From positions 1 through 64,000 of the forward strand of contig NZ_KB899156.1 of the NCBI RefSeq assembly GCF_000378065.1: a DNA stretch of 64,000 bases, in the 5' to 3' direction. The translations under genes and the position numbers were made by a program. Every line of letters begins with the position of its first letter. Positions within the stretch are counted from its first letter, which is position 1. This DNA comes from Porphyromonas gulae DSM 15663 (GTDB lineage: Bacteria > Bacteroidota > Bacteroidia > Bacteroidales > Porphyromonadaceae). The notes under the pieces were generated by a model, which did no database searches, was not told the DNA's origin, and worked only from the letters and a program-made list of their open reading frames with translations. Below are positions 11,521-21,821 of this stretch, piece after piece.

Positions 11521-11560
11521 AGAGAAAAGGTCGGTTTTTATCGGCCTTTTCTCTTTTTTT
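11521..11560 (+). terminator. Terminator of tRNA-Ser
   Basis: AGAGAAAAGGTCGG pairs with TCGGCCTTTTCTC and is followed by a T7 run. This is a strong intrinsic terminator 9 nt after the tRNA. Confidence 0.85.
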
Positions 11561-11683
11561 AATCTGCCTTTTCCTTGTGTTTTCCGTCAAGCGAAGCACT
11601 AATAATGTCCCTTATTTCTCTGCTATCGGCATCGATCTATAGCCATTGGTCGTATTCTTACCGAGAAATGCTTTTTCCGAGGC

Positions 11684-11717
11684 TTTGGCTTTGTTGAGTT
11701 TCCATCGTATTTTTGTA
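11684..11717 (+). promoter_or_regulatory. Promoter directly before the CPBP protease gene
   Basis: TTTG at 11684-11687 and TATTTTTG at 11710-11717 are 22 nt apart and fit the Bacteroidetes consensus. The -7 element ends only 4 nt before the ATG at 11722, so the message would be leaderless or nearly so. Confidence 0.5.
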
Positions 11718-11721
11718 AGCA

Positions 11722-12447
11722 ATGAAAAAGGCTCTTTTTAAGGATTGGGCTATACTCAGTCATCTCGCTCTGATACTCATTATTGGCTATCTCCTGATCT
11801 CTGTGCTTCACTTAGCCCCTACTCTGTTCGGGTACGGACAGGAAGGCTTGCCGTTGCTATTGGCGACAAGCTTATTCAGCGTTGTGGTATTCGGGGGAGG
11901 GGCTGTATGGCAAGCCTTTTTATTTTCAGACAGGCCTGCATCTTTTTTGGGCTTACAACCGTATCAGACCGATTGGCACAAAGTAGTACTGCTGTTACTC
12001 TCTTATGCCGGATGTCTTTTGACCGTAGTATTAACGACCAAAGGCGTAAAGCTCCTTCTACCCTTTCTCCCTCCGGCTTGGCAAGAAGAAATCAACCGTA
12101 GCGGTGCCCATTATACAAGTCTGATAAAGGAGATGCTGCAGGGAGGCAAAGGTTGGGCTTTGCTTGCTATCGCAATAATACCGGGCATTACGGAAGAATT
12201 GTTTTTTAGAGGAGCCGTATTAAGATGGATGCGTCGTGTTACTCGCAATAGATGGCATGCTGCCATCTGGCTGACAGCTATAGTTTTCAGCGTTGCGCAT
12301 CTCGATCTGATGGGATTTTTTCCCCGAATCGTCTTGGGTGCTTATTTGGGTTATGTCTATTATCATACGCGCAGTATATATGCCCCCATGGCTCTACACA
12401 TCTTGAATAACGCTATTGCCTTATGCTCCCTTTCCTTAGACAGATAG
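11722..12447 (+). CDS. CPBP-family intramembrane metalloprotease (Abi/Rce1-like)
   Basis: The 241-residue integral membrane protein has about 6-7 hydrophobic segments. It carries the three CPBP motifs: EELFFRG (glutamates at about 158-159), VFSVAHLDLMG (histidine) and HILNNAIAL. Family members are predicted intramembrane endopeptidases related to CAAX prenyl proteases. Bacterial substrates are mostly unknown. The last 25 nt overlap the start of the AddB-like nuclease gene, so the two are translationally linked although functionally unrelated as far as can be seen. An almost leaderless promoter precedes it. Confidence 0.85.
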   Translation: MKKALFKDWAILSHLALILIIGYLLISVLHLAPTLFGYGQEGLPLLLATSLFSVVVFGGGAVWQAFLFSDRPASFLGLQPYQTDWHKVVLLLLSYAGCLLTVVLTTKGVKLLLPFLPPAWQEEINRSGAHYTSLIKEMLQGGKGWALLAIAIIPGITEELFFRGAVLRWMRRVTRNRWHAAIWLTAIVFSVAHLDLMGFFPRIVLGAYLGYVYYHTRSIYAPMALHILNNAIALCSLSLDR

Positions 12448-15446
12448 CAACCCACTACTACAAAGAGTTCGGGGAGGACATCCACCAGCTTTGCTTCGTC
12501 TTTCCTGAAAGACGAGCCGGTCTTTTTTTCAAGCACCATCTGTCGGAGATTAGCCCAAAGCCTTTGTTTGCACCTCGGACCACGAATCTGAAGGATTTGC
12601 TGCTGGGGCTGTCTCCCTACAAAGAGCTTGACAGAACGGCCTTGCTATTCGAGCTATACAATACTTACAAAGAGATATGGCCTGAGGCGGAACCTTTCGA
12701 TCAGTTTATTTTTTGGGGCGATATTATCCTGAAAGACTTCAATGAGATAGACAAACACCTCGTATCGGCCAAAGCCTTGTACAGCAATCTGAAAGACTTT
12801 CGGGAGATGGAGAACGATTTCTCCTTTTTGAGCGAAAGACAGGTAGCAGCCATTCGCAGTTTTTGGGAATCCTTTTCCCCGGCAAACGGCAAAATGGAGA
12901 ATGGATGTCAGCAGAGCTTTCTGGACTTCTGGAAGCTATTATCTCCACTTTATACTCGGTTCAACCAACGCCTTGCAGACCAAAGCAACGGATACCATGG
13001 GATGATCCTTCGTCATACCGCTGATCGCCTCCGGCAAAGAGAAACATCGGTACGAGAGCTGCTCTCATCCGCAGACAGAAGGGGGAATATGCATCCTGAT
13101 AAATATGTCTTTGTCGGTTTGTTCGCCCTTTCTCCTGTCGAGGAATATATTCTCGTTCGTATGAAAGCGGAAGGGATATGTGATTTTTGCTTTGATGATG
13201 ACCTCTCTCTATTGCATTCGGCAGGTAATCTTTCCCGCACTATTCTGGATCATAACAAAGAGATTTTCGGGCAACAGACTCCGTGGCGAGAGTCTTCCGA
13301 GAACGGTCGAACAGGCTCATCGGAAGACAAACCGGCTCCTGATATCAGGATCATACGTACCGCCTCCGAGATTGTTCAGGCCAAACTTTTGCCGCAGCTG
13401 ATCGAGGAGTTATACCCTGAAGGTTATTCTGACAAGGAAAGAATAGAAACAGCTATCATTCTTCCCGATACACGAATGTTGATGCCCGTATTGAGCAGTC
13501 TGGCCGAGACTGTAGGACGTATCAATGTGACTATGGGCTATCCTCTCTCTCAGAGTGCCATTTCCATTCTTGTCGAGAAGTGGATCAAAGTACAGGCAGA
13601 AATCCGTCTTATTCAAAAAGTTCCTCATTTTCGGACGGATGCTGTTCTTGACTTGCTCAATAGTGTTCTTCTCGCTCCCTTATTGACAGATCATTCGCGT
13701 GCTCTTCTCTCGGATCGGGAAGTAAGCAAGCAGTACTACGTACCGGAGGAGAGACTTTGGGGCGATGAACTGACCGATCTGCTTTTTAGCCGACCGGATA
13801 GTGGACAGCAGCTACTCGACCGGTTGTTCCTGCTCCTTGAAAAAATTGCCGAAAACATGCTCTTCCGACTAACCGATTCGGAGTATGACCAATCGGAACA
13901 GACCAATAATATGGAGCTGGAGCAGATCTATCACTATCGCAATATGCTCAACAGGCTCAGAGGACTGGTCGAATCCTATGCCATGGATATGTCAGTTCGT
14001 TCTGCGGCTCTTCTGTTGCAAGGATTGGTATTCGGAGTGAGCATCCCGTTCGAGGGAGAACCTCTGGTAGGCCTGCAAATCATGGGAATAGATCAAACGC
14101 GAACTTTGGATTTCAAACATCTGATCATTCTCTCTGCCAACGAGGGTAAACTTCCATCGCGTGTCTATGAAACGACAATGATACCTTACACATTGCGAAG
14201 AGGATATGGACTTCCGGTCAATGAGGTAAACGAAGCCACCCAATCTTATGATTTTTTCCGTCTCATTCAGCGAGCCGAAAGTGTAACGATGCTGTACGAT
14301 GCTCGTTCGGACCAGCTTGGAGGAGGAGAGGAGAGCCGTTATATCCGACAGATGCGTTTCCTTTTCGATATGTCTCTAAAGGTACAGGAATTGCACCTGA
14401 CAGGTTCGCTTCCACATACTCCTGCTATATGTGTCAAGAAAGAGGGAGATGTACTGACGAGACTGCACCGATTCCTCGAATGCGAGGACGAAGAATCATT
14501 CGATCCGGAAGAACGTCTGTCTGCTCTTTCGGCCAGCAGCATCAATACATATGTGGCTTGTCCTCTTCGTTTTTATTTTGAAAACGTCAGAGGGATACGA
14601 GAGGAGAATGCTTCCGATGAACTGATGGCTGCCAATGATTTCGGCACCGTGGTGCATCGTGCCATGGAGTTGATCTACAAGCCTTGTTGTGGTGATGGGA
14701 TAGTTTCTTCGGATATTTTATCTCGGTGGTTGGATCCGAAGAATGCTACTATCGCGAGGATAGTAAGGCAAGCATACACAGAAGAATATCTCCGATCGGC
14801 CGATACTCAGAGAGCTTTGTCGGGATTGAATCATCTTTATTGCATCATGATAGAGAAGTATGTGCGACGGATCTTGGAGCATGACAAATCATTGGCTCCC
14901 TTTCGCTACATAGACTCAGAGCGCAAAGTCAAAGGCAGCTTCTCTCTTAGCAATGGTAGCCGAGTGCGGCTACACGGAATCATAGATCGCATTGACGAGT
15001 TGAATGAGGAATATCGTCGTATAGTGGACTACAAAAGTGGAGATACTACCACAGAGCTTGGCTCATGGGACCTTATGTTCGAACACCCGATGGCAGGAAA
15101 AAATAAAAAACATCCAACAGCCATAGCTCAAACACTCTTATATGCCCTCATGGCCAAGATGCAAATGGAGAACGAGGGAGAGGGTGCCGAACTCCCCCTG
15201 TGTCCGACGATATATGGCTTTAAGGAGCTGTACAAGCAGAAAGAGGATTACACGGGCGTGGTCGTTCTCAAGGAAGTAGGGAAAGCAGTTGAGCAGATTA
15301 CGGATTTTGATCAAATTTGCGAAATGTTCGAAGAGAGGTTGCGAACTTGTTTGGACGAATTGTTCGATCCCGATATTCCTTTTACAGGAACTGAGGACAT
15401 ACGGACTTGCAGCTATTGCCCGTTCGCAAGCTTATGCGGAAAATAA
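12423..15446 (+). CDS. PD-(D/E)XK nuclease family protein, AddB-like
   Basis: The 1007-residue protein resembles the AddB subunit of AddAB-type recombination nucleases: a degenerate superfamily-1 helicase body and a C-terminal RecB-like nuclease. The nuclease is shown by CPLRFYFENVRG, FGTVVHRAMELIY, HGIIDRIDEL and IVDYKSGD (catalytic D...DYK). Cysteines C713, C996, C999 and C1005 (TCSYCPFASLC) form the pattern of the 4Fe-4S clasp known in AddB and Dna2. No Walker A lysine motif was seen at the N-terminus (CFVFPERRAGLFF), as in AddB. A RecB/AddA partner helicase is not in this window. It overlaps the upstream gene by 25 nt. Confidence 0.8.
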   Translation: MLPFLRQIATHYYKEFGEDIHQLCFVFPERRAGLFFKHHLSEISPKPLFAPRTTNLKDLLLGLSPYKELDRTALLFELYNTYKEIWPEAEPFDQFIFWGDIILKDFNEIDKHLVSAKALYSNLKDFREMENDFSFLSERQVAAIRSFWESFSPANGKMENGCQQSFLDFWKLLSPLYTRFNQRLADQSNGYHGMILRHTADRLRQRETSVRELLSSADRRGNMHPDKYVFVGLFALSPVEEYILVRMKAEGICDFCFDDDLSLLHSAGNLSRTILDHNKEIFGQQTPWRESSENGRTGSSEDKPAPDIRIIRTASEIVQAKLLPQLIEELYPEGYSDKERIETAIILPDTRMLMPVLSSLAETVGRINVTMGYPLSQSAISILVEKWIKVQAEIRLIQKVPHFRTDAVLDLLNSVLLAPLLTDHSRALLSDREVSKQYYVPEERLWGDELTDLLFSRPDSGQQLLDRLFLLLEKIAENMLFRLTDSEYDQSEQTNNMELEQIYHYRNMLNRLRGLVESYAMDMSVRSAALLLQGLVFGVSIPFEGEPLVGLQIMGIDQTRTLDFKHLIILSANEGKLPSRVYETTMIPYTLRRGYGLPVNEVNEATQSYDFFRLIQRAESVTMLYDARSDQLGGGEESRYIRQMRFLFDMSLKVQELHLTGSLPHTPAICVKKEGDVLTRLHRFLECEDEESFDPEERLSALSASSINTYVACPLRFYFENVRGIREENASDELMAANDFGTVVHRAMELIYKPCCGDGIVSSDILSRWLDPKNATIARIVRQAYTEEYLRSADTQRALSGLNHLYCIMIEKYVRRILEHDKSLAPFRYIDSERKVKGSFSLSNGSRVRLHGIIDRIDELNEEYRRIVDYKSGDTTTELGSWDLMFEHPMAGKNKKHPTAIAQTLLYALMAKMQMENEGEGAELPLCPTIYGFKELYKQKEDYTGVVVLKEVGKAVEQITDFDQICEMFEERLRTCLDELFDPDIPFTGTEDIRTCSYCPFASLCGK

Positions 15447-15477
15447 TACGAAGTACTCTCATAATTGGCAATTCACG

Positions 15478-16725
15478 ATGGTAAAAAAATATCTAAGCAC
15501 ACTGAAGGTTTCGGCCGGACTATTCTCCGTCATCTTGACTATCTTATTGGGCAGCGGACTTCCAGCCAATGCACAGACAGATAGCACAGAGGTGAAAGAT
15601 CAAGGCCTGCAGATGAGCCTCTTGATCTCTTCTCCTTCCACAGAAGCGGTATATACTCGCTACGGTCATGTCGCATTCAGGATTCTCAATCCTGTACAAG
15701 GAACGGATATTGCTTACAATTATGGCATGTTCGACTATAACGAACCTAATTTCATGCTTCGATTTGTGCAAGGGGAAACGAATTACTACGTTGAAGCTCT
15801 TTATACATCCTATTATGCAGAAGAATACCTTCGGAGCGGAAGAGGAATTGTGGAATTAGTATTGAATCTCACACAGGAAGAGATCGAGAAAGCCGAGCAG
15901 TATTTGACATGGAATATTCGCCCCGAGAATAAACGATACCGCTATAATATCTTTTATGACAACTGTGCTACTCGCCTCATCGAGATCATAAAAGAAACCA
16001 CAGGAGCTACCTTGCAAATCCCTCATGAGGGTGAGGAGAGAAAGTGGAGACAGCTGATCGACGAATGCTGCACCGATGCCCCTTGGGTCAAGTTCGGCAT
16101 CGATCTGGCTCTCGGAGCGAAAACAGATACTTATGCCAATCCGGAGGAGCAGCTATTCCTGCCGAATAGAATGTTGGATCTGCTACCACGTACCGCTCTA
16201 CTCTACTCCAATGGTCGATCAACGCCACTCATCAGGGATACCAAGGAATGGTTCCCGGCTAAGCCGGCCAGTATGGAGCCTGCAGAGGAGGGTTGGCCTA
16301 CGCCTTTATTGGCTTCTATAGCTTTGCTGATAGTTTCTATTGCAGTAGCCACTTGGGATGTCCGCCGCAAGGATATATGCTATCTATATGACTCTGTTTT
16401 ATTAACCATTATGGGACTATCAGGATGTGTTATTTTCATTCTGTCATTTTTCTCAGAACATCCGCATACCAACCCGAATTACAATCTTTTCCTGCTTCAT
16501 CCCCTTCATCTGCTTATCGGGGTGCCTCTGACTGCGGTACCACGCTTTCACCGAGCAGGCTTTGTCTATCATTTTATTAACTTTGCGGAGCTAAGTTTGA
16601 TCGGTTTGGCAATATGGTTTCTGCCCCAACAAGTAGTGCTTCCTCTCTATGTGTTCGGCATTGCTCTATGGTTGCTTTCCGCTCGCTGGATATTGGTAAA
16701 TAGATGGAAAAAGAACGTTCGGTGA
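15478..16725 (+). CDS. DUF4105 membrane protein, probable lipoprotein N-acyltransferase (Lnb-like)
   Basis: The 415-residue protein has an N-terminal signal or anchor (MVKKYLSTLKVSAGLFSVI), a periplasmic DUF4105 domain and four or five C-terminal membrane segments. RYGHVAFRI (His64) and YDNCATRLIE (Cys163) resemble the His/Cys pair of an NlpC/P60-type thiol enzyme. I recall that a DUF4105 protein of Bacteroides (Lnb) has been reported to N-acylate lipoproteins, which would replace the absent Lnt. That transfer of function is inference. The start at 15478 is chosen over an upstream in-frame ATG inside the nuclease gene because it begins a proper signal sequence. It overlaps the next gene by 22 nt. 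Confidence 0.7.
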   Translation: MVKKYLSTLKVSAGLFSVILTILLGSGLPANAQTDSTEVKDQGLQMSLLISSPSTEAVYTRYGHVAFRILNPVQGTDIAYNYGMFDYNEPNFMLRFVQGETNYYVEALYTSYYAEEYLRSGRGIVELVLNLTQEEIEKAEQYLTWNIRPENKRYRYNIFYDNCATRLIEIIKETTGATLQIPHEGEERKWRQLIDECCTDAPWVKFGIDLALGAKTDTYANPEEQLFLPNRMLDLLPRTALLYSNGRSTPLIRDTKEWFPAKPASMEPAEEGWPTPLLASIALLIVSIAVATWDVRRKDICYLYDSVLLTIMGLSGCVIFILSFFSEHPHTNPNYNLFLLHPLHLLIGVPLTAVPRFHRAGFVYHFINFAELSLIGLAIWFLPQQVVLPLYVFGIALWLLSARWILVNRWKKNVR

Positions 16726-18299
16726 AACGACTGGTAACGACCCTTTTGGCCGTATTGGCTATAGGGAGTGTTACGGTACAGGGGCAATCGGTTCATCCCA
16801 AGCTGGTGGTGGTAATTACCATTGACCAATTGAGGGGTGATCTCCTCTCGTTTTGTCGCTCGCAATATGGCACAGGTGGATTCAATCATCTGCTGCAGAA
16901 TGGACTTGTTTTTAGCAATGTAGACTTCGGATTCGATGGCGTAGACGAAGCATCGGCTATTGCAGGCATATATACCGGCACCTATCCCAATCGTCACAGT
17001 ATTACAGGTAGTACTGTATTTGAAAGAGAAAAGAATAGGCGGGTATCCATTTTAGAAGACAAAAACTTTTTAGGCAATTATACCTCCGAACATCTATCTC
17101 CACTCAGGCTTACATCCGGCACTATCGGTGATGAGCTACGAGCTGCAACCGATGGCAGAAGCAAAGTATATGCGATAGCTCCGAATGCCGTTGCAGCAAT
17201 TATAGCTGCCGGCCAGTCCGGAAATGGTGCTTTTTGGCTCGAAAACCGTAAAGGGATGTGGGCTACGACTACCTACTACAAAGATTTCCCTTGGTACATC
17301 GATAAGTTCAACTCCTCGGCGGACTCTCCCTCTTCTAAATTGAGCAATGTCGTATGGACTCCTATGTCCTCGCCCCAATCTTTGCCTGTGGGTGGAGATC
17401 CCGTTGCTTTCTCTCACAGATTCAGCCATTCCAATATCAGTCTTTTCAAACAATCTGCCCCGATCAATGAAGAAGTCACGACTTTGGCTCTCCGACTGAT
17501 CGAGTATGGAGGATTGGAACTGGCCAAACAGCCCAATCTGCTATCGCTCACTTATTATGCAGGAAGATACCCTGCCAAACATCAGAGTGAGCATCAGGCC
17601 GAAATGGTGGATACGTACCGTCGCTTGGATGCCCAACTTGCTCGCCTGTTCACGGCTTTGGATAAGAAGATTGGCTTGACAAACTGCATAATAGCCCTGA
17701 GTGGAACAGGCTACTTCGATAGTTCGATCCCGGAGGAAAGCATATTCCTCCATAAGCGCCGTCGCTACTTCAGTCCCAAGCGATGCAAAGCTTTGATCAA
17801 TATGTATTTGATGGCTCTGCACGGACAGGGACAATGGGTGTTGGATTATGCAGATGGCCGATTGATTCTGGATAAAAAACTGGCAGAAAAGAAGCAAGTC
17901 GATATGCGCCGGCTTCAATCAGAAGTGGCAGAATTTGCCCGACAGATGAGTGGTGTACGACTTGCATTGCCGGCACATGAAATAGGTTCGGGAGCAATTA
18001 ACGAAGAAGCGAATCGTTTTGTCCGTTCGTTCCGATTGGGGCAATCCGCGGATGTATGTTTGCAATTGCAAGGAGGATGGATAGAAGGAGAAGAGGAGGC
18101 ATCCCCGAATTCAGGTCAAAAACAAATACGTTATAATGCCGTAGCAGCTCCTTTTATCTTGGTGATACCCGACATAAAAGGACAAAGAGTGCAGCGAACT
18201 ATCTCTTCGACAGAGATAGCTCCCACCTTGGCGTATATCCTCCGGATACGTCCTCCGACAGAGGCTCGCGCCTTGCCATTGCCCGAAGTGGCTCTCTGA
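16704..18299 (+). CDS. Alkaline-phosphatase-superfamily protein with degenerate active site
   Basis: The 531-residue predicted secreted protein has a signal peptide (RLVTTLLAVLAIGSVTVQGQ). Its fold-level signature is that of PafA/type I phosphodiesterases: VVVITIDQLRGD near the N-terminus, IYTGTYPNRHSITG, and IAPTLAYILRI near the end. Family members bind two zinc ions and use a Thr or Ser nucleophile. The expected nucleophile region reads DGVDEASAIAG, and the expected DHG metal motif reads LSGTGYFD, so key ligands appear to be lost. It may be a non-catalytic envelope protein. It overlaps the DUF4105 gene by 22 nt, so the pair is probably co-translated. Confidence 0.65.
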   Translation: MEKERSVKRLVTTLLAVLAIGSVTVQGQSVHPKLVVVITIDQLRGDLLSFCRSQYGTGGFNHLLQNGLVFSNVDFGFDGVDEASAIAGIYTGTYPNRHSITGSTVFEREKNRRVSILEDKNFLGNYTSEHLSPLRLTSGTIGDELRAATDGRSKVYAIAPNAVAAIIAAGQSGNGAFWLENRKGMWATTTYYKDFPWYIDKFNSSADSPSSKLSNVVWTPMSSPQSLPVGGDPVAFSHRFSHSNISLFKQSAPINEEVTTLALRLIEYGGLELAKQPNLLSLTYYAGRYPAKHQSEHQAEMVDTYRRLDAQLARLFTALDKKIGLTNCIIALSGTGYFDSSIPEESIFLHKRRRYFSPKRCKALINMYLMALHGQGQWVLDYADGRLILDKKLAEKKQVDMRRLQSEVAEFARQMSGVRLALPAHEIGSGAINEEANRFVRSFRLGQSADVCLQLQGGWIEGEEEASPNSGQKQIRYNAVAAPFILVIPDIKGQRVQRTISSTEIAPTLAYILRIRPPTEARALPLPEVAL

Positions 18300-18388
18300 A
18301 AATATATTCTTCGGGAAGAGAAGAATAGGGTCTGCCTTTAAGCCGGACTTTATATATCATAACAGCTACAAAAAATATAATAAGATAA

Positions 18389-21300
18389 ATGGGATTCAAC
18401 GAATTCATGTCGAAGATTTTCGGCAACAAATCACAGCGCGACCTCAAAGAGGTAAAACCTTTTGTGGACAAGATCAAAGCTGCATATGGTGAGATCGAAC
18501 GACTGTCGGACGATGACCTTCGCGAGCGTACGATTGTCTTGCGCCAAAAGATACAAGATTACGTCAAAGACGAGAGAGCTGAAATCGACAGATTGAAAGC
18601 TGAAGTAGAAGGCAAGGATCTGGACGAAAGAGAAGAAATCTGGACGAAGGTGGATAAACTGGAAAAAGAGATTTTGGACAAAATGGAAGTCGTTTTGGAT
18701 GAAATTCTCCCAGAAGCATTTGCTATTATCAAAGATACTGCTCGCAGATTCGCCCAAAACGAAACTATTCGAGTTAAAGCCACTGATCTTGATCGTGACC
18801 TTGCCATCAATCATGACTTCGTCTCGATCGAGGGAGATACCGCAATCTACCAAAACCACTGGGTAGCAGGAGGCAATGAAATCTTGTGGGACATGATTCA
18901 CTATGATGTTCAGCTCATCGGTGGTACAGTATTGCACAAAGGGAAAATCGCCGAAATGGCTACCGGTGAAGGAAAGACACTGGTAGCTACCCTACCTGTA
19001 TTTCTCAATGCTCTCACCGGTAATGGGGTGCATGTGGTGACGGTCAATGACTACCTTTCCAAACGTGACTCGGAATGGATGGGGCCATTGTATATGTTCC
19101 ATGGTTTGACCGTGGATTGTATAGATAAGCACCAGCCCAATTCGGATGCCCGCCGCAAGGCCTATAATGCAGATATTACATTTGGCACCAATAACGAATT
19201 CGGCTTCGACTACTTGCGCGACAATATGGCCACGAGTCCTAAGGATTTGGTACAGCGTAAGCACAACTACGCCATTGTCGATGAGGTCGATTCCGTATTG
19301 ATCGATGATGCCCGAACGCCGTTGATCATTTCTGGTCCTACTCCCAAAGGTGAAGATCAGTTGTTCGAGGAGTTTTTGCCCAATGTGGAGAAAGTTGTCG
19401 AGGCACAGCGCAAACTTTGTTCACAATTGCTTATTGATGCCAAAAATAAGATGGCATCTGAAGACAAGAAAGAACAGGAAGAGGGTTCTTTGCTACTTTA
19501 TCGCTCGTTCAAGGGTCTTCCCAAGAATAAACAGTTGATCAAGTATCTGAGTGAACCCGGCATCAAGAGCTCTATGCTGAAGACCGAAGAAGCATACATG
19601 GCCGAAAACATGAGGAATATGCATTTGGTCACAGACGAATTGTATTTCATCATAGACGAAAAGCGTAATAGCGTAGAGCTTACCGAGAAGGGTATCGACC
19701 TTCTGACATCCCGTACAGATGACCCGAAGTTCTTCGTCTTGCCTGATATCGCAGCTGAGTTATCTACTTTGGACAATATGGAATCCGATGCAGAAAAACG
19801 TCGAGAAGCCAAGGATGAGATCATAGCCAACTATTCGATCAAGAGCGAGCGTGTACATACTGTCAATCAGTTGCTCAAAGCCTATGCTCTCTTTGAGAAA
19901 GATGATCAATACGTGGTCATGGACAATAAAGTGCTCATCGTAGACGAGCAGACCGGACGTATCATGGACGGACGTCGCTATTCGGACGGTCTTCATCAGG
20001 CTATCGAGGCGAAAGAGCGTGTAAAAGTAGAGGCCGCGACACAGACTTTTGCAACCATTACTCTCCAGAACTACTTCCGCATGTATCATAAGCTGGCAGG
20101 GATGACCGGCACAGCTGAGACTGAAGCAGGAGAGCTTTGGGACATCTACAAGCTGGACGTTGTAGTTATTCCGACGAATAAGCCTATCGCCCGTAAGGAT
20201 ATGAATGATCGTATCTATAAGACGGCGCGTGAAAAATATGCGGCGGTCATCGAAGAGATTGTACGCCTTGTCGAAGAGGGCAGACCTGTACTTGTCGGTA
20301 CGACTTCTGTGGAAATATCTGAATTGTTGAGCCGAATGCTACGCTTGCGTGGTATCCAACACAATGTGCTCAATGCCAAATTGCATCAGAAGGAAGCCGA
20401 AATTGTAGCTCAGGCCGGTCAAAAAGGAACTGTTACCATCGCAACGAACATGGCCGGTCGTGGTACCGACATCAAGCTCTCTGCCGAGGTTAAGAAAGCC
20501 GGAGGTTTGGCCATCATCGGTACAGAAAGACACGAATCCAGACGAGTGGACAGACAGCTTCGTGGTCGTTCCGGTCGTCAGGGAGACCCCGGTTCGTCCA
20601 TATTCTATGTTTCGCTTGAAGACCATCTGATGCGTTTGTTCGCCACGGAGAAGATCGCAGCATTGATGGATCGCTTAGGTTTCAAGGAAGGCGAAGTGCT
20701 CGAAAACAACATGTTGAGTAAGTCCGTAGAGCGTGCCCAAAAGAAGGTGGAAGAGAACAACTTCGGTATCCGTAAACATCTGCTTGAGTACGATGATGTA
20801 ATGAATTCGCAACGTGAAGTCATTTATACCCGTCGCCGTCATGCTTTGATGGGAGAGCGAATCGGTATGGATGTACTCAATACCATATACGATGTATGTA
20901 AGGCTCTGATTGACAATTATGCAGACGCCAATGATTTCGAAGGCTTTAAGGAAGATCTGATGCGTGCACTTGCGATAGAGTCTCCTATCACGGAAGAAGC
21001 ATTCAGAGGCAAGAAAGCAGAAGAGCTGACCGATATGCTTTTCGATGAAGCTTACAAGTCTTTCCAACGTAAGATGGACCTGATCGCAGAAGTAGCTTAT
21101 CCTGTCGTTCATCAGGTGTTCGAGACCCAAGCTGCCGTGTACGAGCGAATTCTAATCCCCATTACGGATGGTAAGCGTGTATATAATGTTGGATGCAATT
21201 TGCGTGAAGCAGACGAAACTCAAGGGAAAAGCATCATCAAAGAATTTGAGAAAGCTATCGTACTGCATACTATCGATGAGTCTTGGAAAGAGCATCTGCG

Positions 21301-21730
21301 TGAGATGGATGAACTTCGCAATTCCGTGCAGAATGCGAGCTACGAAAACAAAGATCCACTACTTATCTATAAGCTCGAATCTTACGAACTGTTCCGCAAA
21401 ATGGTAGAAGCCATGAATCGTAAGACCGTAGCGATCCTAATGCGTGCTCGGATACCAGTACCGGATGCTCCTTCTCAGGAAGAGCTGGAGCGTAGGCGGC
21501 AAATTGAGATCCGACACGCGGCCGAACAGCGTACGGATATGAGCAAGTATCGGACACAGAAAGACGATATAGAAGCCCAGCAGAAAGCACAAAGAGATGC
21601 GGCAAGCAGACCTCAGGGCGCAGCTGCTCCCCAGACACCGATAAGAAACGAAAATAAGATCGGGCGGAACGATCCTTGTCCTTGCGGAAGCGGCAAAAAG
21701 TTCAAACAGTGCCACGGGCGTAACCTGTAA
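18389..21730 (+). CDS. secA: Protein translocase ATPase SecA
   Basis: SecA is the motor ATPase that drives preproteins through SecYEG. The 1113-residue protein has the Walker A GEGKT (about 192), the Walker B region [15 protein letters not shown] and the helicase-like segment [18 protein letters not shown]-terminal SEC-C zinc motif (C1097, C1099, C1108, H1109) binds zinc and SecB or phospholipid in other bacteria. It is about 200 residues longer than the E. coli protein, with extra charged sequence after the N-terminal region and around the first nucleotide-binding domain, typical of Bacteroidetes. The transcript ends at the hairpin 21743-21790. Confidence 0.97.
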   Translation: MGFNEFMSKIFGNKSQRDLKEVKPFVDKIKAAYGEIERLSDDDLRERTIVLRQKIQDYVKDERAEIDRLKAEVEGKDLDEREEIWTKVDKLEKEILDKMEVVLDEILPEAFAIIKDTARRFAQNETIRVKATDLDRDLAINHDFVSIEGDTAIYQNHWVAGGNEILWDMIHYDVQLIGGTVLHKGKIAEMATGEGKTLVATLPVFLNALTGNGVHVVTVNDYLSKRDSEWMGPLYMFHGLTVDCIDKHQPNSDARRKAYNADITFGTNNEFGFDYLRDNMATSPKDLVQRKHNYAIVDEVDSVLIDDARTPLIISGPTPKGEDQLFEEFLPNVEKVVEAQRKLCSQLLIDAKNKMASEDKKEQEEGSLLLYRSFKGLPKNKQLIKYLSEPGIKSSMLKTEEAYMAENMRNMHLVTDELYFIIDEKRNSVELTEKGIDLLTSRTDDPKFFVLPDIAAELSTLDNMESDAEKRREAKDEIIANYSIKSERVHTVNQLLKAYALFEKDDQYVVMDNKVLIVDEQTGRIMDGRRYSDGLHQAIEAKERVKVEAATQTFATITLQNYFRMYHKLAGMTGTAETEAGELWDIYKLDVVVIPTNKPIARKDMNDRIYKTAREKYAAVIEEIVRLVEEGRPVLVGTTSVEISELLSRMLRLRGIQHNVLNAKLHQKEAEIVAQAGQKGTVTIATNMAGRGTDIKLSAEVKKAGGLAIIGTERHESRRVDRQLRGRSGRQGDPGSSIFYVSLEDHLMRLFATEKIAALMDRLGFKEGEVLENNMLSKSVERAQKKVEENNFGIRKHLLEYDDVMNSQREVIYTRRRHALMGERIGMDVLNTIYDVCKALIDNYADANDFEGFKEDLMRALAIESPITEEAFRGKKAEELTDMLFDEAYKSFQRKMDLIAEVAYPVVHQVFETQAAVYERILIPITDGKRVYNVGCNLREADETQGKSIIKEFEKAIVLHTIDESWKEHLREMDELRNSVQNASYENKDPLLIYKLESYELFRKMVEAMNRKTVAILMRARIPVPDAPSQEELERRRQIEIRHAAEQRTDMSKYRTQKDDIEAQQKAQRDAASRPQGAAAPQTPIRNENKIGRNDPCPCGSGKKFKQCHGRNL

Positions 21731-21742
21731 GATAGATTTATG

Positions 21743-21790
21743 AGAGAATCACCGACTATATATAGATGATAGTCTGTGATTCTCTTTTTA
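21743..21790 (+). terminator. secA terminator
   Basis: AGAGAATCAC...GACTAT pairs with ATAGTC...GTGATTCTCT, followed by TTTTTATTTT. It lies 12 nt after the secA stop. Confidence 0.8.
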
Positions 21791-21821
21791 TTTTCTCCCC
21801 TAACCGCATATAAAAAAGACT

